This document shows positions 6,069-14,211 of a stretch of 64,000 bases of DNA, piece after piece. Source of the DNA: Asaia sp037151935. GTDB lineage: Bacteria; Pseudomonadota; Alphaproteobacteria; Acetobacterales; Acetobacteraceae. The translations under genes were made by a program, and so were the position numbers. The notes under the pieces are model-generated. The model did not search any database. It was not told where the DNA came from and worked only from the letters and a program-made list of their open reading frames with translations. The DNA lies in the NCBI RefSeq assembly GCF_051628905.1, contig NZ_CP157575.1, positions 2,480,001 to 2,544,000 on the forward strand, read 5' to 3'. The first letter of the stretch is position 1. Every line of letters starts with the position of its first letter.

Positions 6069-6571
6069 TGAGTTACGCCATGATGGACCACGCAGCGTGG
6101 GCTGAGAGCAATATCGCTGCGATGAAAAAACACCTATCTCCCAAGCGGCGTAAAGATGAACGCAAGGGGTGGGCAGGCGCGCCGGACAAACTCGATCCGT
6201 TCCAACGAACCTGCATGAACATAATCGGGGTCGCAGGGCGAGGCATCTATAATGCTCCCATCAGTTGGGAAACCATCGAGTGGGGCCGCCGATACATGCG
6301 GGTCGCATGGTGCAGCGATCTCTCGACATTTGACGGGGACAGTCTGACGATTCTCGTATTCGCAGCCCATCTATGCAGGGTTCGCGTCACTATCAGTCCC
6401 GCCAATTTTCGCTATCTAGAAATCCTCTTCCACCGCCGTAAGGAAGAAGGAGGGATATCAGAACGTCATCCCAGTCCTGAACAGATGCTTGAGAGAATGC
6501 GGGCATATATACCGGATCATGCACCAATCTGCGTGTCGCGTGATGCCATGCTGGAGGCGGATCATGACTGA
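6068..6571 (+). CDS. Phage protein, unknown function
   Basis: This 167-residue protein starts at an ATG overlapping the previous stop by one base (TGATG; an in-frame GTG lies 3 nt upstream). It has a basic N-terminal part (KKHLSPKRRKDERKGWAG) and an aromatic-rich middle (WETIEWGRRYMRVAWCSDL). The C-terminal region LVFAAHLCRVRVTISPANFRY suggests an alpha/beta domain. I do not recognise a family. It overlaps the next gene by 8 nt. Confidence 0.6.
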   Translation: MSYAMMDHAAWAESNIAAMKKHLSPKRRKDERKGWAGAPDKLDPFQRTCMNIIGVAGRGIYNAPISWETIEWGRRYMRVAWCSDLSTFDGDSLTILVFAAHLCRVRVTISPANFRYLEILFHRRKEEGGISERHPSPEQMLERMRAYIPDHAPICVSRDAMLEADHD

Positions 6572-6818
6572 CCCCACCCCCTTCAACCGCCTCCTCGGCG
6601 AGCGGGTGCGGCGGATGATCGTCGCGCAGGGCCGAACGCAGGAGAGCGTGGCCGTCGAGGCTGGGATTACGACGAGCGCGCTTCAGTTCCTGCTTAAGGG
6701 CGGGAATAGCACGATCAGCACGGTCATGGCCGTGCTGTATGCGCTGGATGCCGGGCCGTCAGACCTGGACGCGATCTATGCCGATTTTGCTGAGCATCGG
6801 AAGGAGAGGGCGGAATGA
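6564..6818 (+). CDS. Small XRE-type helix-turn-helix protein
   Basis: This 84-residue protein starts at ATG 6564 after GGAGGCGG. The single domain is a HTH_3-like fold: RRMIVAQGRTQESVAVEAGI then TTSALQFLLKGG (recognition helix about residues 35-45) and STVMAVLYALDAGPSDLDAIY. It sits directly before the excisionase and integrase genes and could regulate them. It is a second regulator distinct from the immunity repressor. Confidence 0.7.
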   Translation: MTDPTPFNRLLGERVRRMIVAQGRTQESVAVEAGITTSALQFLLKGGNSTISTVMAVLYALDAGPSDLDAIYADFAEHRKERAE

Positions 6819-7108
6819 GGAAAGACACGCAACCCGAATATACCGGTGTCAGCGCGCTCGCGAAGAAGTGGGCATGCTCAACGGCGAAGATCTACCGGAT
6901 GATTAATTCAGGCGATCTGCCTGCGACCCGCATCCGAACCATGATTCGCATCCCCTTGGCCGCAATTCACGAGATCGAAAATCAGACCGCATGTCCGAAG
7001 CAGGAAAGCCCCGCCTCTGTCGTGTCTCCGGGCGAGACACATGGCACATCTATCACCAGCGCAAACGCATCTCTACGGGCTGCACGGATCGCGCGTCGGC
7101 TGAACTAG
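6815..7108 (+). CDS. Excisionase-like helix-turn-helix protein
   Basis: This 97-residue protein overlaps its upstream neighbour by ATGA. Residues about 8-50 (YTGVSALAKKWACSTAKIYR, then MINSGDLPATRI and RIPLAAIHEIE) form the winged helix of the excisionase/MerR-like family (HTH_17), which bends DNA at attachment sites and directs integrase towards excision. The C-terminal 40 residues are Ser/Pro/Ala-rich and lie in the 118-bp stretch that overlaps the integrase gene, so they may be a read-out of integrase coding DNA rather than a folded part. Its position next to the integrase supports the call. Confidence 0.75.
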   Translation: MRKDTQPEYTGVSALAKKWACSTAKIYRMINSGDLPATRIRTMIRIPLAAIHEIENQTACPKQESPASVVSPGETHGTSITSANASLRAARIARRLN

Positions 7109-8043
7109 TCCTTACCCGGTATGCTTCCGAACTATCCCGGCCCACGACAAGGGCAGTCAGCGTCACGGAAATTCTATCTCTCTATCTTCAAGATCGCCGA
7201 GAAGCCCTCAAGCCGGGGGCCGAGCGCCTTGGCTGGGCGCATAAGCCGGTTTCAGCATGGTTCGGGCAGAAGCCACCAGAGGCCGTGACCGATCGGGAGT
7301 GCCGCGCCTATGCTCAAAAACGCATGGAATCCGGTATAGCCGCCAGCACGGCGCGGACAGAGATGCAGGCGCTTCGAGCAGCGTTGCGGTGGGCGGCGGC
7401 GCAGAAGATCATTGCCGAGTGTCCGAATGTCCCTCTGCCCTCCCGCAGCCCGCCGAAAGAACGCTGGCTGACGCGGGATGAAGCGCATGCACTTATTGAC
7501 GGCTGCGAGGCGTTCCATATCCGGTTGTTCGTCATCTTGGCTCTTGGCACCGGCGCGCGCGTGTCAGCATTGCTGGAGCTGCCATGGTCGCGGATCGATA
7601 TGGATCGGCGAATCATCGACCTGCGCGATCCGGGCAAAGCGCGAACGGCGAAAGGGCGGGCGCGCGTTCCGATCAATGACGGCCTGCTGGCGACCCTGCA
7701 GGAAGCTTACGCCATCAGGGAGACGGATTGGGTAATCGAATGGGCAGGAGGTCGAGTCGCATCGGTGAAGCGAGGGTTCAGAGCCGCGACGATTCGCGCT
7801 GGTCTGGAAGGGGTAACGCCTCACACCTTGCGACATACGGCGGCGACGTGGATGGCTCAAGCGGGCGTGCCTCTGTGGGAGATCGCCGGATTCCTCGGGC
7901 ATTCGAACACGTCCATGGTTGAAGAGACTTACGCTCACCATTCGCCAGGCCATCTCAAAGGCGCCTCAAGGGTTTTAGACATGACCCTACTGCAACAGTT
8001 CCCGGTTGAGCGCGTGAACACAAGCATTCGTAAACGCCAGTAA
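6991..8043 (+). CDS. int: Tyrosine-type site-specific integrase
   Basis: This 350-residue recombinase would insert the element into the tRNA-Pro gene whose 3' half lies 76 bp after its stop. The catalytic set is complete: Arg190 (GTGARVSALLELPW), His278-x-x-Arg281 (HTLRHTAATWMAQAG), His304 (FLGHSN) and the nucleophile Tyr314 (EETYAHH). The N-terminal part (SGRDTWHIYHQRKRISTG) resembles the arm-binding and SAM-like core-binding domains of phage integrases. This supports real coding in the 118 bp shared with the excisionase gene. An internal start cannot be excluded but would remove conserved N-terminal sequence. Confidence 0.9.
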   Translation: MSEAGKPRLCRVSGRDTWHIYHQRKRISTGCTDRASAELVLTRYASELSRPTTRAVSVTEILSLYLQDRREALKPGAERLGWAHKPVSAWFGQKPPEAVTDRECRAYAQKRMESGIAASTARTEMQALRAALRWAAAQKIIAECPNVPLPSRSPPKERWLTRDEAHALIDGCEAFHIRLFVILALGTGARVSALLELPWSRIDMDRRIIDLRDPGKARTAKGRARVPINDGLLATLQEAYAIRETDWVIEWAGGRVASVKRGFRAATIRAGLEGVTPHTLRHTAATWMAQAGVPLWEIAGFLGHSNTSMVEETYAHHSPGHLKGASRVLDMTLLQQFPVERVNTSIRKRQ

Positions 8044-8118
8044 ACACGTGACGAAAGCTGTGCCTAAGTTTGTGGGCGAAATGAGCTAGATGATTGAAGA
8101 TAAACAACAGGGTTCAGT

Positions 8119-8164
8119 GTTCGGGACGCAGGGGCCGGAGGTTCGAATCCTCTCACTCCGACCA
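8119..8164 (+). other. Attachment site: displaced 3' half of tRNA-Pro(CGG)
   Basis: The sequence from the anticodon loop (TTCGGGA, 8120-8126, anticodon CGG) through the T arm (GGAGGTTCGAATCCTC) to the acceptor strand and CCA end (CACTCCGACCA, ending 8164) is that of an alphaproteobacterial tRNA-Pro. The 5' half is missing and the upstream side of the anticodon stem (8115-8119) matches the 3' strand CGCAG in only 3 of 5 positions. The tRNA identity therefore begins at the loop. This is the host-derived end left when an element integrates into the 3' part of a tRNA gene; the intact gene should lie beyond the left edge. Confidence 0.85.
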
Positions 8165-8171
8165 GATAATC

Positions 8172-8189
8172 AGCCCCTTTTCAGGGGCT
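8172..8189 (+). terminator. Hairpin of the original tRNA-Pro terminator
   Basis: A 7-bp stem AGCCCCT/AGGGGCT with a TTTC loop lies just after the tRNA end. It probably served the uninterrupted tRNA-Pro gene. The rest of the interval to 8413 shows no gene; it should hold the promoter of the transporter operon, but no convincing box was found. Confidence 0.55.
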
Positions 8190-8413
8190 TCTCCCGGAAA
8201 ATCTGACGTTTTCTCTTGCCTTGGGGCAAGGCGCTCAGAATTCCGGTCGAGATTTTCTCCCTGCTTTTTTTGGTTGTTTCTGACGCTTCAGTGCCTTTCG
8301 GCGTGGTTTCGCTCTCGCCAATTGCCTGGATGATCCTTATCGCTGAACAGAGCTTTCATTCAGGTCGATAGCGCGCAACGCGATAATGCTGCGCCGGGGG
8401 AGAAACAGCTTTC

Positions 8414-9400
8414 ATGCGTGGTCGCCTCTGCTTCGCTGTCGCTCTTGTCGTGCTTGGGCTGGGCTTCGGCCTTAGCCTGCTCATCGGGCGTTATGCGCTG
8501 AGCCCGACCGATCTGCTGCATTCTGTCGAGGGACAGGGTGCTCCCCAGATCAGAGCCGTTCTGCTTCAGGCGCGTTTGCCCCGCATGATTGCCGCGCTCT
8601 TCGTAGGGGCCGCGCTCTCGATGTCTGGCAGTGCGTTTCAGTCGGTTTTCCGCAATCCACTCGTTTCTCCCGATCTGCTCGGCGTGCTCAGCGGGGCAGC
8701 GTTTGGTGCTGCGGGCGCGATTATCGCCCATGGCAGCGCTCTACAAATTGAAATCGCCACCTTTCTGGGCGGGTGCTGTGCGGTCGGGTTCGGCTTTGTT
8801 GTCGCGCGGCTGGTCGGCAGGGAAGGAGTTTTGCCACTTTTGCTGGGTGGCCTGATCAGCAGCGCGTTATTTACGGCGCTGCTGTCGCTGCTCAAATATC
8901 TGGCCGATCCTTTCGATCAATTGCCGACCATCATCTACTGGCTGCTCGGTAGTCTTGCACAGACGGGCTGGGCGCAACTGGCCGTGCTTGTGCCCTTACT
9001 CACTTTGGGTATGGCGGTACTCTGGGCGAGTGGCCGCCTGCTCGATGTTTTCGGGCTCAGTGACGATGAGGCGCGCAGTCTCGGCCTGCCCATCGGGGCG
9101 ATGCGCCTCTGCGTTCTGGCTGTCGCGACGGCACTGAGTGCCCTGACGGTTTCACTGGCCGGGATCATTGGCTGGGTTGGGTTGATCATACCCCACATGG
9201 CCCGGCTGCTGATCGGGCCTGAGCACAGGCGCCTGTTGCCTTTCGCTGCGCTATTGGGGGCGTGCTGTCTGCTTTTGGCCGATACGGCGGCGCGCAGTCT
9301 GTCTCCTTCCGAAATTCCGTTAGGCATGATGACGGAATTGCTGGGTGCGCTCGGCTTCATCCTCGTTCTGCGTCAGCTTCGGCGCGAAGGGCGGCTCTGA
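8414..9400 (+). CDS. FecCD-family iron-chelate/cobalamin ABC transporter permease
   Basis: This 328-residue inner-membrane protein has about nine hydrophobic segments. It shows the family hallmark near the start (LPRMIAALFVGAALSMSGSAFQSVFRNPLVSPDLLGVLSGAAFGA) and the cytoplasmic coupling region before GWVGLIIPHMARLLIGPEHR. Such permeases move ferric siderophores, haem or cobalamin through the inner membrane. Only one permease gene is present, so it probably works as a homodimer as BtuC does. The stop overlaps the ATPase start by one base. The substrate cannot be read from the sequence, and no TonB receptor is adjacent. Confidence 0.88.
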   Translation: MRGRLCFAVALVVLGLGFGLSLLIGRYALSPTDLLHSVEGQGAPQIRAVLLQARLPRMIAALFVGAALSMSGSAFQSVFRNPLVSPDLLGVLSGAAFGAAGAIIAHGSALQIEIATFLGGCCAVGFGFVVARLVGREGVLPLLLGGLISSALFTALLSLLKYLADPFDQLPTIIYWLLGSLAQTGWAQLAVLVPLLTLGMAVLWASGRLLDVFGLSDDEARSLGLPIGAMRLCVLAVATALSALTVSLAGIIGWVGLIIPHMARLLIGPEHRRLLPFAALLGACCLLLADTAARSLSPSEIPLGMMTELLGALGFILVLRQLRREGRL

Positions 9401-10176
9401 TGGCATTTCTGTCGCTCGATTCTGTCAGTTTCGCGCGTTCCGGCAGGGCCGTGCTGAGTGACGTGTCTCTGAAGTTCCGCAGGGGCGAGCTGGTGAGCAT
9501 TCTCGGTGCCAATGGGGCAGGCAAGACCAGCTTGCTGCGTCTGATGCTGGGGCTGTTACGCCCGGAGACAGGCAGGGTGCTGTTCGATGGGGAGGAATTG
9601 CGCCGTTTCTCCCGTCAGCACATCGCGCGGCTTATGGCCTATGTCCCGCAAAATCGGGACTCGCTGCCACCTTACAGCGTGGCGCAGATCGTGGGGCTGG
9701 GGCGTCTGCCTTATGGCAGTCTGACCCGAGGGCTTTCCAGACAGGATCTGTCGCGTGTCGAGGCTGCTCTTGAGCTGCTCGATCTTGCCGGTCTGCGTGA
9801 CAGGCCATGCACGGCCTTGTCGGGCGGCGAATATCAGCGCGTCCTTCTCGCACGCGTTTTAGTGCAGGACGCGCCGGTTCTCGTGCTCGACGAGCCGCTT
9901 TCGGGGCTGGATTACGGCTATCAGCTCAGGCTGATGGCGCTTCTGGCCGCACTGGCACAGGAGGGGCGTCTTGTCTTGATGACGGCCCATCAGCCCGATC
10001 TCGTCTATCCTCACGCCTCCCATGTGGTGCTGGTCGATCAAGGCAGGGTGCTGGTCGAGGGGCATCCCGAAACCGTGCTGGATTCTGCAACGCTGAGCGC
10101 GTTTTATGGCGTTGCGCTGCGTCATCATGATTATGAGGGTAAGCGTTTTTTCATCAGGGAAGAGAGAAAGTCGTGA
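9400..10176 (+). CDS. Iron-chelate/cobalamin ABC transporter ATP-binding protein
   Basis: This 258-residue ATPase of the FecE/BtuD type starts at ATG 9400, which overlaps the permease stop. It has Walker A GANGAGKT (36-43), a Q loop in YVPQNRDSLP, signature LSGGEYQRV, Walker B VLVLDEPLSGLD and the switch His in MTAHQPD. It drives the permease encoded upstream. It overlaps the binding-protein gene by 4 nt (GTGA), so the three genes form one operon. Confidence 0.9.
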   Translation: MAFLSLDSVSFARSGRAVLSDVSLKFRRGELVSILGANGAGKTSLLRLMLGLLRPETGRVLFDGEELRRFSRQHIARLMAYVPQNRDSLPPYSVAQIVGLGRLPYGSLTRGLSRQDLSRVEAALELLDLAGLRDRPCTALSGGEYQRVLLARVLVQDAPVLVLDEPLSGLDYGYQLRLMALLAALAQEGRLVLMTAHQPDLVYPHASHVVLVDQGRVLVEGHPETVLDSATLSAFYGVALRHHDYEGKRFFIREERKS

Positions 10177-11159
10177 AACGGATTCTGGCAGGCCTGTCTC
10201 TGTGTTTGAGTCTGGGCGCCTCGCCGACACTGGCCGCGCCCGAGCGTATCGTCGACGGGTGGTACGCCCATAGTGCGACGCTGATAATGCTGGGCGCGTC
10301 GGACCGTATTATCGGCACGGTGATCTCTCCCAACCGATTTCCGTGGATGGTCTGTATCGCGCCCTCGCTGCGCCAAGCGCAGTTCTTCGGCAGCATGAAT
10401 TTGAATGCCGAAGCTGTTCTGGCCCTGCATCCCGATCTGACCTTCGTCACCACGCAATCGCATAGTGTCGAGGGCTTGCAGAAACTCGGCTTGAATGCGG
10501 TTGCGGTCGGCTTTACCGATTTTGCGGGTTTGCTCAGCACGATCGACCAGAGCGCCGAGCTTCTCGACACGCCTCTCGCGCGGTCACAGGCCAGACGTTA
10601 CAGGCAAGAATTTTCCCATTTCCTCGCCCTGCACGGGCAAAAAGACAAAGCGCCGCGTATCCTGCATATCGCTTCCTTCGAGCCGCTGACGGTCGATGGC
10701 GATCAGAGCATTATCGATGAGTGGATATGCGATGCCGGAGGTGTCAACGCCGCAACCGGGCTTCATGGTAACAAGCGCCCTGTCTCGCTCGAGCAGATTC
10801 TGAGCTGGGCACCGGACATCATCATTATAGGGGCCGATTCAGGCAGCCCGGAGCGGCTGGCTGGGAATGCGCTCTGGTCGCAGATTCCGGCAGTGATGCG
10901 GCACGAGGTGTTTCGCAACCCTGCCGGTGTATTCAACTGGGATCGCTATAGCCCCGAACTGCTACTGCAAATCGCCTGGGCGCGACAGCTAGTCCAGAAT
11001 GGCACCATTGATCGCCCGGACATGATCGGGAGGATCAGGGATTTCTATCGCGATTTCTACCGTCATCCGATCGATGAAGCCGATGCAGGCCGCATTCTGG
11101 ATGCGAGGCCCCCTTTGCCCGAGCGATGCTCAGGCGTGGCCGACAAGGTTGGACAGTAG
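10173..11159 (+). CDS. Periplasmic metal-chelate binding protein (FecB/BtuF-like)
   Basis: This 328-residue protein has a GTG start overlapping the ATPase stop. Residues 1-22 are a signal peptide (MKRILAGLSLCLSLGASPTL, cleavage after AxA). The mature part has the two-lobe pattern of class III binding proteins: LMLGASDRIIGTVIS early, a long linking helix with EFSHFLALHGQKDK, and PDIIIIGADSG in the second lobe. It is expected to capture the ligand for the permease. Its 3' end overlaps the convergent AlgH gene by 30 bp, so the two transcripts are antisense over that stretch. Confidence 0.82.
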   Translation: MKRILAGLSLCLSLGASPTLAAPERIVDGWYAHSATLIMLGASDRIIGTVISPNRFPWMVCIAPSLRQAQFFGSMNLNAEAVLALHPDLTFVTTQSHSVEGLQKLGLNAVAVGFTDFAGLLSTIDQSAELLDTPLARSQARRYRQEFSHFLALHGQKDKAPRILHIASFEPLTVDGDQSIIDEWICDAGGVNAATGLHGNKRPVSLEQILSWAPDIIIIGADSGSPERLAGNALWSQIPAVMRHEVFRNPAGVFNWDRYSPELLLQIAWARQLVQNGTIDRPDMIGRIRDFYRDFYRHPIDEADAGRILDARPPLPERCSGVADKVGQ

Positions 11160-11714
11160 AAGCGGATCGATATTGATCGTCGCCAGGGCTTTGCGCCATT
11201 TGGCCATGTGATTGGTCCCGTAGATCAGGTCGTCCGAGGCAGGCGCATTGAGCCATGCATTCTGCCGGATGATTTCGTTCTCGAGCTGCCCCGCTTCCCA
11301 TGAGGCATGACCGAGGGCGAGCAGGGCCTGGCGCGGCCCTTTCCCATTGGCGATTTCGTGCAGGATATCGAGACTCGCCGTCAGGCAGTTTTCGTTATTG
11401 ATGACGAGGCTGTCATCGCGCTGCCAGTCGGCGGAATGCAGCACGAAACCACGCGTCGGCTCCACCGGCCCGCCCATGCACAGATTGATGCGCCGACGCG
11501 GCGGCGAAGGCGTGATCTCGAGCTGCTCAAGCAGGGTTTCGAGCGTAGGGTGAGGCGCGCGCTTGTTGATGATGAGCCCCATCGCGCCATCTGTCGCCGA
11601 ATGGGCGCAGACATAAACCACGCTGCGAGCAAATTCCGAATCACCAAGCGTCGGGCTCGAAATGAGCAGGCGGCCCGTCAGATTATCGGCAGAATTTGTG
11701 AAATCAGAAGCCAT
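11130..11714 (-). CDS. AlgH/YqgE-family protein
   Basis: This 194-residue protein starts at the minus-strand ATG at 11714; upstream in-frame sequence lacks homology. The family signature is clear: NLTGRLLISSPTLGDSEFAR at residues 11-30, then AMGLIINKRAPHP, GGPVEPTRGFVLHS and ALLALGHASWEAGQLENEI. AlgH/YqgE proteins (formerly DUF179) are widespread in Proteobacteria, soluble, and of unsettled function. The gene stands alone and converges on the binding-protein gene. Confidence 0.9.
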   Translation of the reverse strand: MASDFTNSADNLTGRLLISSPTLGDSEFARSVVYVCAHSATDGAMGLIINKRAPHPTLETLLEQLEITPSPPRRRINLCMGGPVEPTRGFVLHSADWQRDDSLVINNENCLTASLDILHEIANGKGPRQALLALGHASWEAGQLENEIIRQNAWLNAPASDDLIYGTNHMAKWRKALATINIDPLLLSNLVGHA

Positions 11715-11841
11715 GGCTGAAAATGTCGGCCATTGCCTGTGGTTTTGCAAGGGCGCCCCCTTGCGGCAACCATGGACGGCGTCACCCGTCTGAACGGGTG
11801 CGTCCTGTGCGTGACTCTGCAGTCTGAGAAGGAAGAAGACA

Positions 11842-12594
11842 ATGGCGGTAATTCTGGTAACCGGTGCAACAGCCGGTTTTGGTCGGGCCATAGCGGTGCG
11901 CCTCGTGAAGGAGGGGCACAAGGTGATCGGCACGGGGCGCCGCAAGGAGCGCCTCGACGCGCTGCATCACGAACTGGGCGACGCCTTCCTGCCGCTCGAA
12001 CTGGATGTGACCGACGCGCAGAAAATTGCTGCCTTGCCTGAAAGCCTGCCCGCGTCATGGCGTCAGGTCGACGTGCTGATCAATAATGCCGGTCTCGCTC
12101 TGGGCGTCGGCAAGGCTCAGGATTCCGATCTCAAGGATTGGAGAACCATGATTGACACGAATGTGACGGGTGTCGTCGAGGTTACTCGTGCGTTCCTTCC
12201 CCAGATGATCGAACGCAACCACGGATACGTTATTACCTTGGGCAGTATCGCAGGCACCTATCCCTATGTCGGGGGGAATGTCTACGGCGCCACCAAGGCC
12301 TTCGTCGCTCAGTTCATGCGCAATCTGCGCACGGATCTGCTAGGGACGCGTATCCGGGCCAGTACGATCGAACCTGGTTTGTGTGGTGGCAGCGAATTCA
12401 GCAATGTGCGTCTGCGCGATAACCGGAAGGCTGCGGATGTCTATAAGGGCACGGACCCGCTCACGCCCGAGGATATCGCGTCAACCGTCTCATGGCTGTT
12501 GAGCCAGCCCCCGCATGTGAACATCAACGCCATCGAAATGATGCCTGTCTGTCAGGCAGCCGGTGGCCTTGCAGTGGATAGAACAAGTGACTGA
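11842..12594 (+). CDS. ydfG: YdfG-like NADP-dependent 3-hydroxy acid dehydrogenase (SDR)
   Basis: This 250-residue classical short-chain dehydrogenase has the cofactor motif TGATAGFG (8-15) with GTGRRKERL after the second strand, suggesting NADP(H). It also has NNAG, a catalytic Ser in LGSIAGTYPY and the Tyr-x-x-x-Lys pair YGATK. Overall it matches E. coli YdfG, which oxidises L-allo-threonine and 3-hydroxy acids and reduces malonic semialdehyde. The ribosome site GAAGGAAG precedes ATG. It overlaps the polyphosphate kinase gene by 8 or 32 nt depending on that start. The exact substrate is inferred. Confidence 0.85.
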   Translation: MAVILVTGATAGFGRAIAVRLVKEGHKVIGTGRRKERLDALHHELGDAFLPLELDVTDAQKIAALPESLPASWRQVDVLINNAGLALGVGKAQDSDLKDWRTMIDTNVTGVVEVTRAFLPQMIERNHGYVITLGSIAGTYPYVGGNVYGATKAFVAQFMRNLRTDLLGTRIRASTIEPGLCGGSEFSNVRLRDNRKAADVYKGTDPLTPEDIASTVSWLLSQPPHVNINAIEMMPVCQAAGGLAVDRTSD

Positions 12595-13483
12595 ACTCAC
12601 AGCGAGCGTGGCCCGTAAACTTCCCGGGCGTTACATGATCACCGACGGTGAGGGCTTTCAGCTCGACTCTATTAAGCCAGACGATCATGGCGGTCTCCAC
12701 AAGGATGAGGTCGAGGCTTGGCTGGACAAGCGCAAGCAGCGCCTCGGTGCCTTGCAGGAACGTCTTGCCGCCGAGCATCGCCACTCGGTTCTGATCGTAC
12801 TTCAGGGTATGGATGGTGCCGGCAAGGACAGCCTTATCCTCAACGTCATGACGGGCATGAACCCTCAGGGCACGAAGGTCGTCTCGTTCAAGAAGCCCAG
12901 CGATATCGAGCTTTCCCATGACTATCTATGGCGTGTGCATATGGCTGTGCCGGGGCGTGGGCAGATCGGCGTGTTCAACCGCAGCCATTACGAGGATGTG
13001 CTGGTGGCGCGCGTTCACGCTGATACGCTCAATACGAACGGCATGAGGGGTGACCCAACGAAACAGGAATTCTGGGACCATCGTCTTGAGGATATCCGCA
13101 ATTTTGAGGCCTATCTCTCTCGTCAGGGCATTCATACCCTCAAGGTAATGCTGCACATGTCGCCGGATTGTCAGCAGGAGCGCCTGCTGCGCCGTCTGAA
13201 CCGCCCCGATAAACGCTGGAAGTTCGACGAGAGCGATCTGGCAGAGCGCAAGTTCTGGCCGGATTATCAGGCAGCTTATCAGGAAGCGATCCGCGCCACT
13301 TCCTGCGAGCACGCGCCGTGGCTGGTCGTGCCGTCGAACAAGAAATGGTTTTCGCGCATGGTGGTGATGGAAGCTCTGATCGAAAAGCTCGAAAGCCTGA
13401 GCCCTGAACCCCCGCCACCGTCGCCCGAAATTCTCAAGAATCTTGAGAGACTGGAAGCCGCAATCAAGGCGAGCCAGCCGTAA
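12587..13483 (+). CDS. Polyphosphate kinase 2 family protein (PPK2, class III-like)
   Basis: The protein has 298 residues from GTG 12587; another GTG at 12563 gives 306. PPK2 enzymes transfer phosphate between polyphosphate and nucleotides; single-domain members with this layout phosphorylate AMP and ADP. Motifs: Walker A GMDGAGKDS in strand-loop, the VSFKKPSDIELSHDYLWRVH segment, Walker B-like IGVFNRSHYEDVLVARVH, and the lid with RLLRRLNRPDKRWKFDESDL. The C terminus is Pro-rich. The gene overlaps ydfG and probably shares its transcript. A palindromic repeat element follows the stop. Confidence 0.88.
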   Translation: MTELTASVARKLPGRYMITDGEGFQLDSIKPDDHGGLHKDEVEAWLDKRKQRLGALQERLAAEHRHSVLIVLQGMDGAGKDSLILNVMTGMNPQGTKVVSFKKPSDIELSHDYLWRVHMAVPGRGQIGVFNRSHYEDVLVARVHADTLNTNGMRGDPTKQEFWDHRLEDIRNFEAYLSRQGIHTLKVMLHMSPDCQQERLLRRLNRPDKRWKFDESDLAERKFWPDYQAAYQEAIRATSCEHAPWLVVPSNKKWFSRMVVMEALIEKLESLSPEPPPPSPEILKNLERLEAAIKASQP

Positions 13484-13492
13484 GAGGGGCAT

Positions 13493-13545
13493 GCGGGGCG
13501 CTGCCCCGCTCCCCGCTAAAGTGCGGCCGCCCTTTGTGAGCGCTC
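13493..13545. repeat. Palindromic intergenic element, copy A
   Basis: The perfect palindrome GCGGGGCGCTGCCCCGC (13493-13509) is followed by CCCCGCTAAAG and CCCTTTG, the weaker second part of the same element seen complete at 21773. It begins 10 bp after the polyphosphate kinase stop and may act as a transcription or mRNA-stability structure. Confidence 0.65.
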
Positions 13546-14079
13546 TAGGACTCAGGGCGAGGGGGCGTGGGCCGTACAGAATTTAAGGCTTCACCAACGG
13601 ATCGTCGCAAAGAGACTACGATCCTGCGGTCGAACACATCTCCTGCACGAGACGGAAGTGCAGCGGCAAGCGGAAATATAGCCTGACTGAATGCGCGATA
13701 AACTCACAAAGCAATCGACTCTGTTTGTAGCTCACGCAGGAGGCTTTCATCGCCCACATTCACCTTGGCTGAGCTAACGTGATGGCGCCGATGGTGACGA
13801 GTGGGTGTTTATTCGACCTCGTCGAGAGGGCAGATAGATCACTATCCGACAGTCGCTTTATTCGCCCCACTGGCAGTTGATTACATAGCCATTGAGGATG
13901 CGATCGTTCTAGCCGGTGCGGCTTTCATGAGATCACAGAATTCCTCGCTGAAACAAACGTAGATATGGCATATGGCCGGTCGACTCGGCCTACCCATTTA
14001 TGAGAATTCCATTCGGATCATGGACAGAAAGAAAATTTCCATAGGTTTTTGCTGCGAAATTAACAGAAACTTTCTTTAT

Positions 14080-14107
14080 TTCGTAGTAAATTTACGAATA
14101 TTTCGTA
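14080..14107. promoter_or_regulatory. TTCGTA/TACGAA box cluster upstream of the toxin gene
   Basis: TTCGTA at 14080-14085, TACGAA at 14093-14098 and TTCGTA at 14102-14107 form overlapping inverted repeats inside the AT-rich leader, about 105-130 bp before the start codon. TATAAA follows at 14110. This could be a regulator site; AT-rich DNA makes chance repeats more likely. Confidence 0.3.
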
Positions 14108-14211
14108 TTTTATAAACTAATTACATTATTTGTCATATTTTTTACCCTATTCAACGCTCGGAATGTAACTACTCGTATCTTAACGAAACAAATGATGCGC
14201 GTGGTTACATC

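Larger units (their letters stand above)
1..8164. mobile_element. Integrated phage-like element, right portion, ending at a tRNA-Pro attachment site
   Basis: The stretch carries an XRE repressor with a divergent Cro-like gene, a RhuM gene, a phage-type cytosine methyltransferase, many very short genes joined by ATGA overlaps, an excisionase and a tyrosine integrase. It stops at the 3' half of a tRNA-Pro gene. After 8164 ordinary chromosomal genes begin. The left end and any structural genes lie outside the window, so whether this is a complete prophage, a satellite or an integrative element cannot be decided. Gene order Cro-like, repressor, RhuM, early genes, xis, int resembles a lambdoid immunity-to-integration arm compressed into 8 kb. 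Confidence 0.85.
13484..14211. other. Gene-poor interval before the toxin gene
   Basis: After the palindromic element, about 500 bp (13560-14020) contain stops in all frames and no gene I can support. They may be decayed mobile-element sequence but I cannot show a transposase. From about 14020 the base composition turns strongly AT-rich up to the toxin start, which marks the promoter region of the 14212 gene. Confidence 0.5.

Noticed and set aside
8089..8164. Complete tRNA-Pro gene
   Set aside because: Only the loop-to-CCA half fits; the 5' acceptor strand and D arm are absent upstream, so it is an attachment-site fragment.
13560..14020. Decayed transposase in the gene-poor interval
   Set aside because: Translations of both strands gave no recognisable transposase segment, only stop-rich frames.
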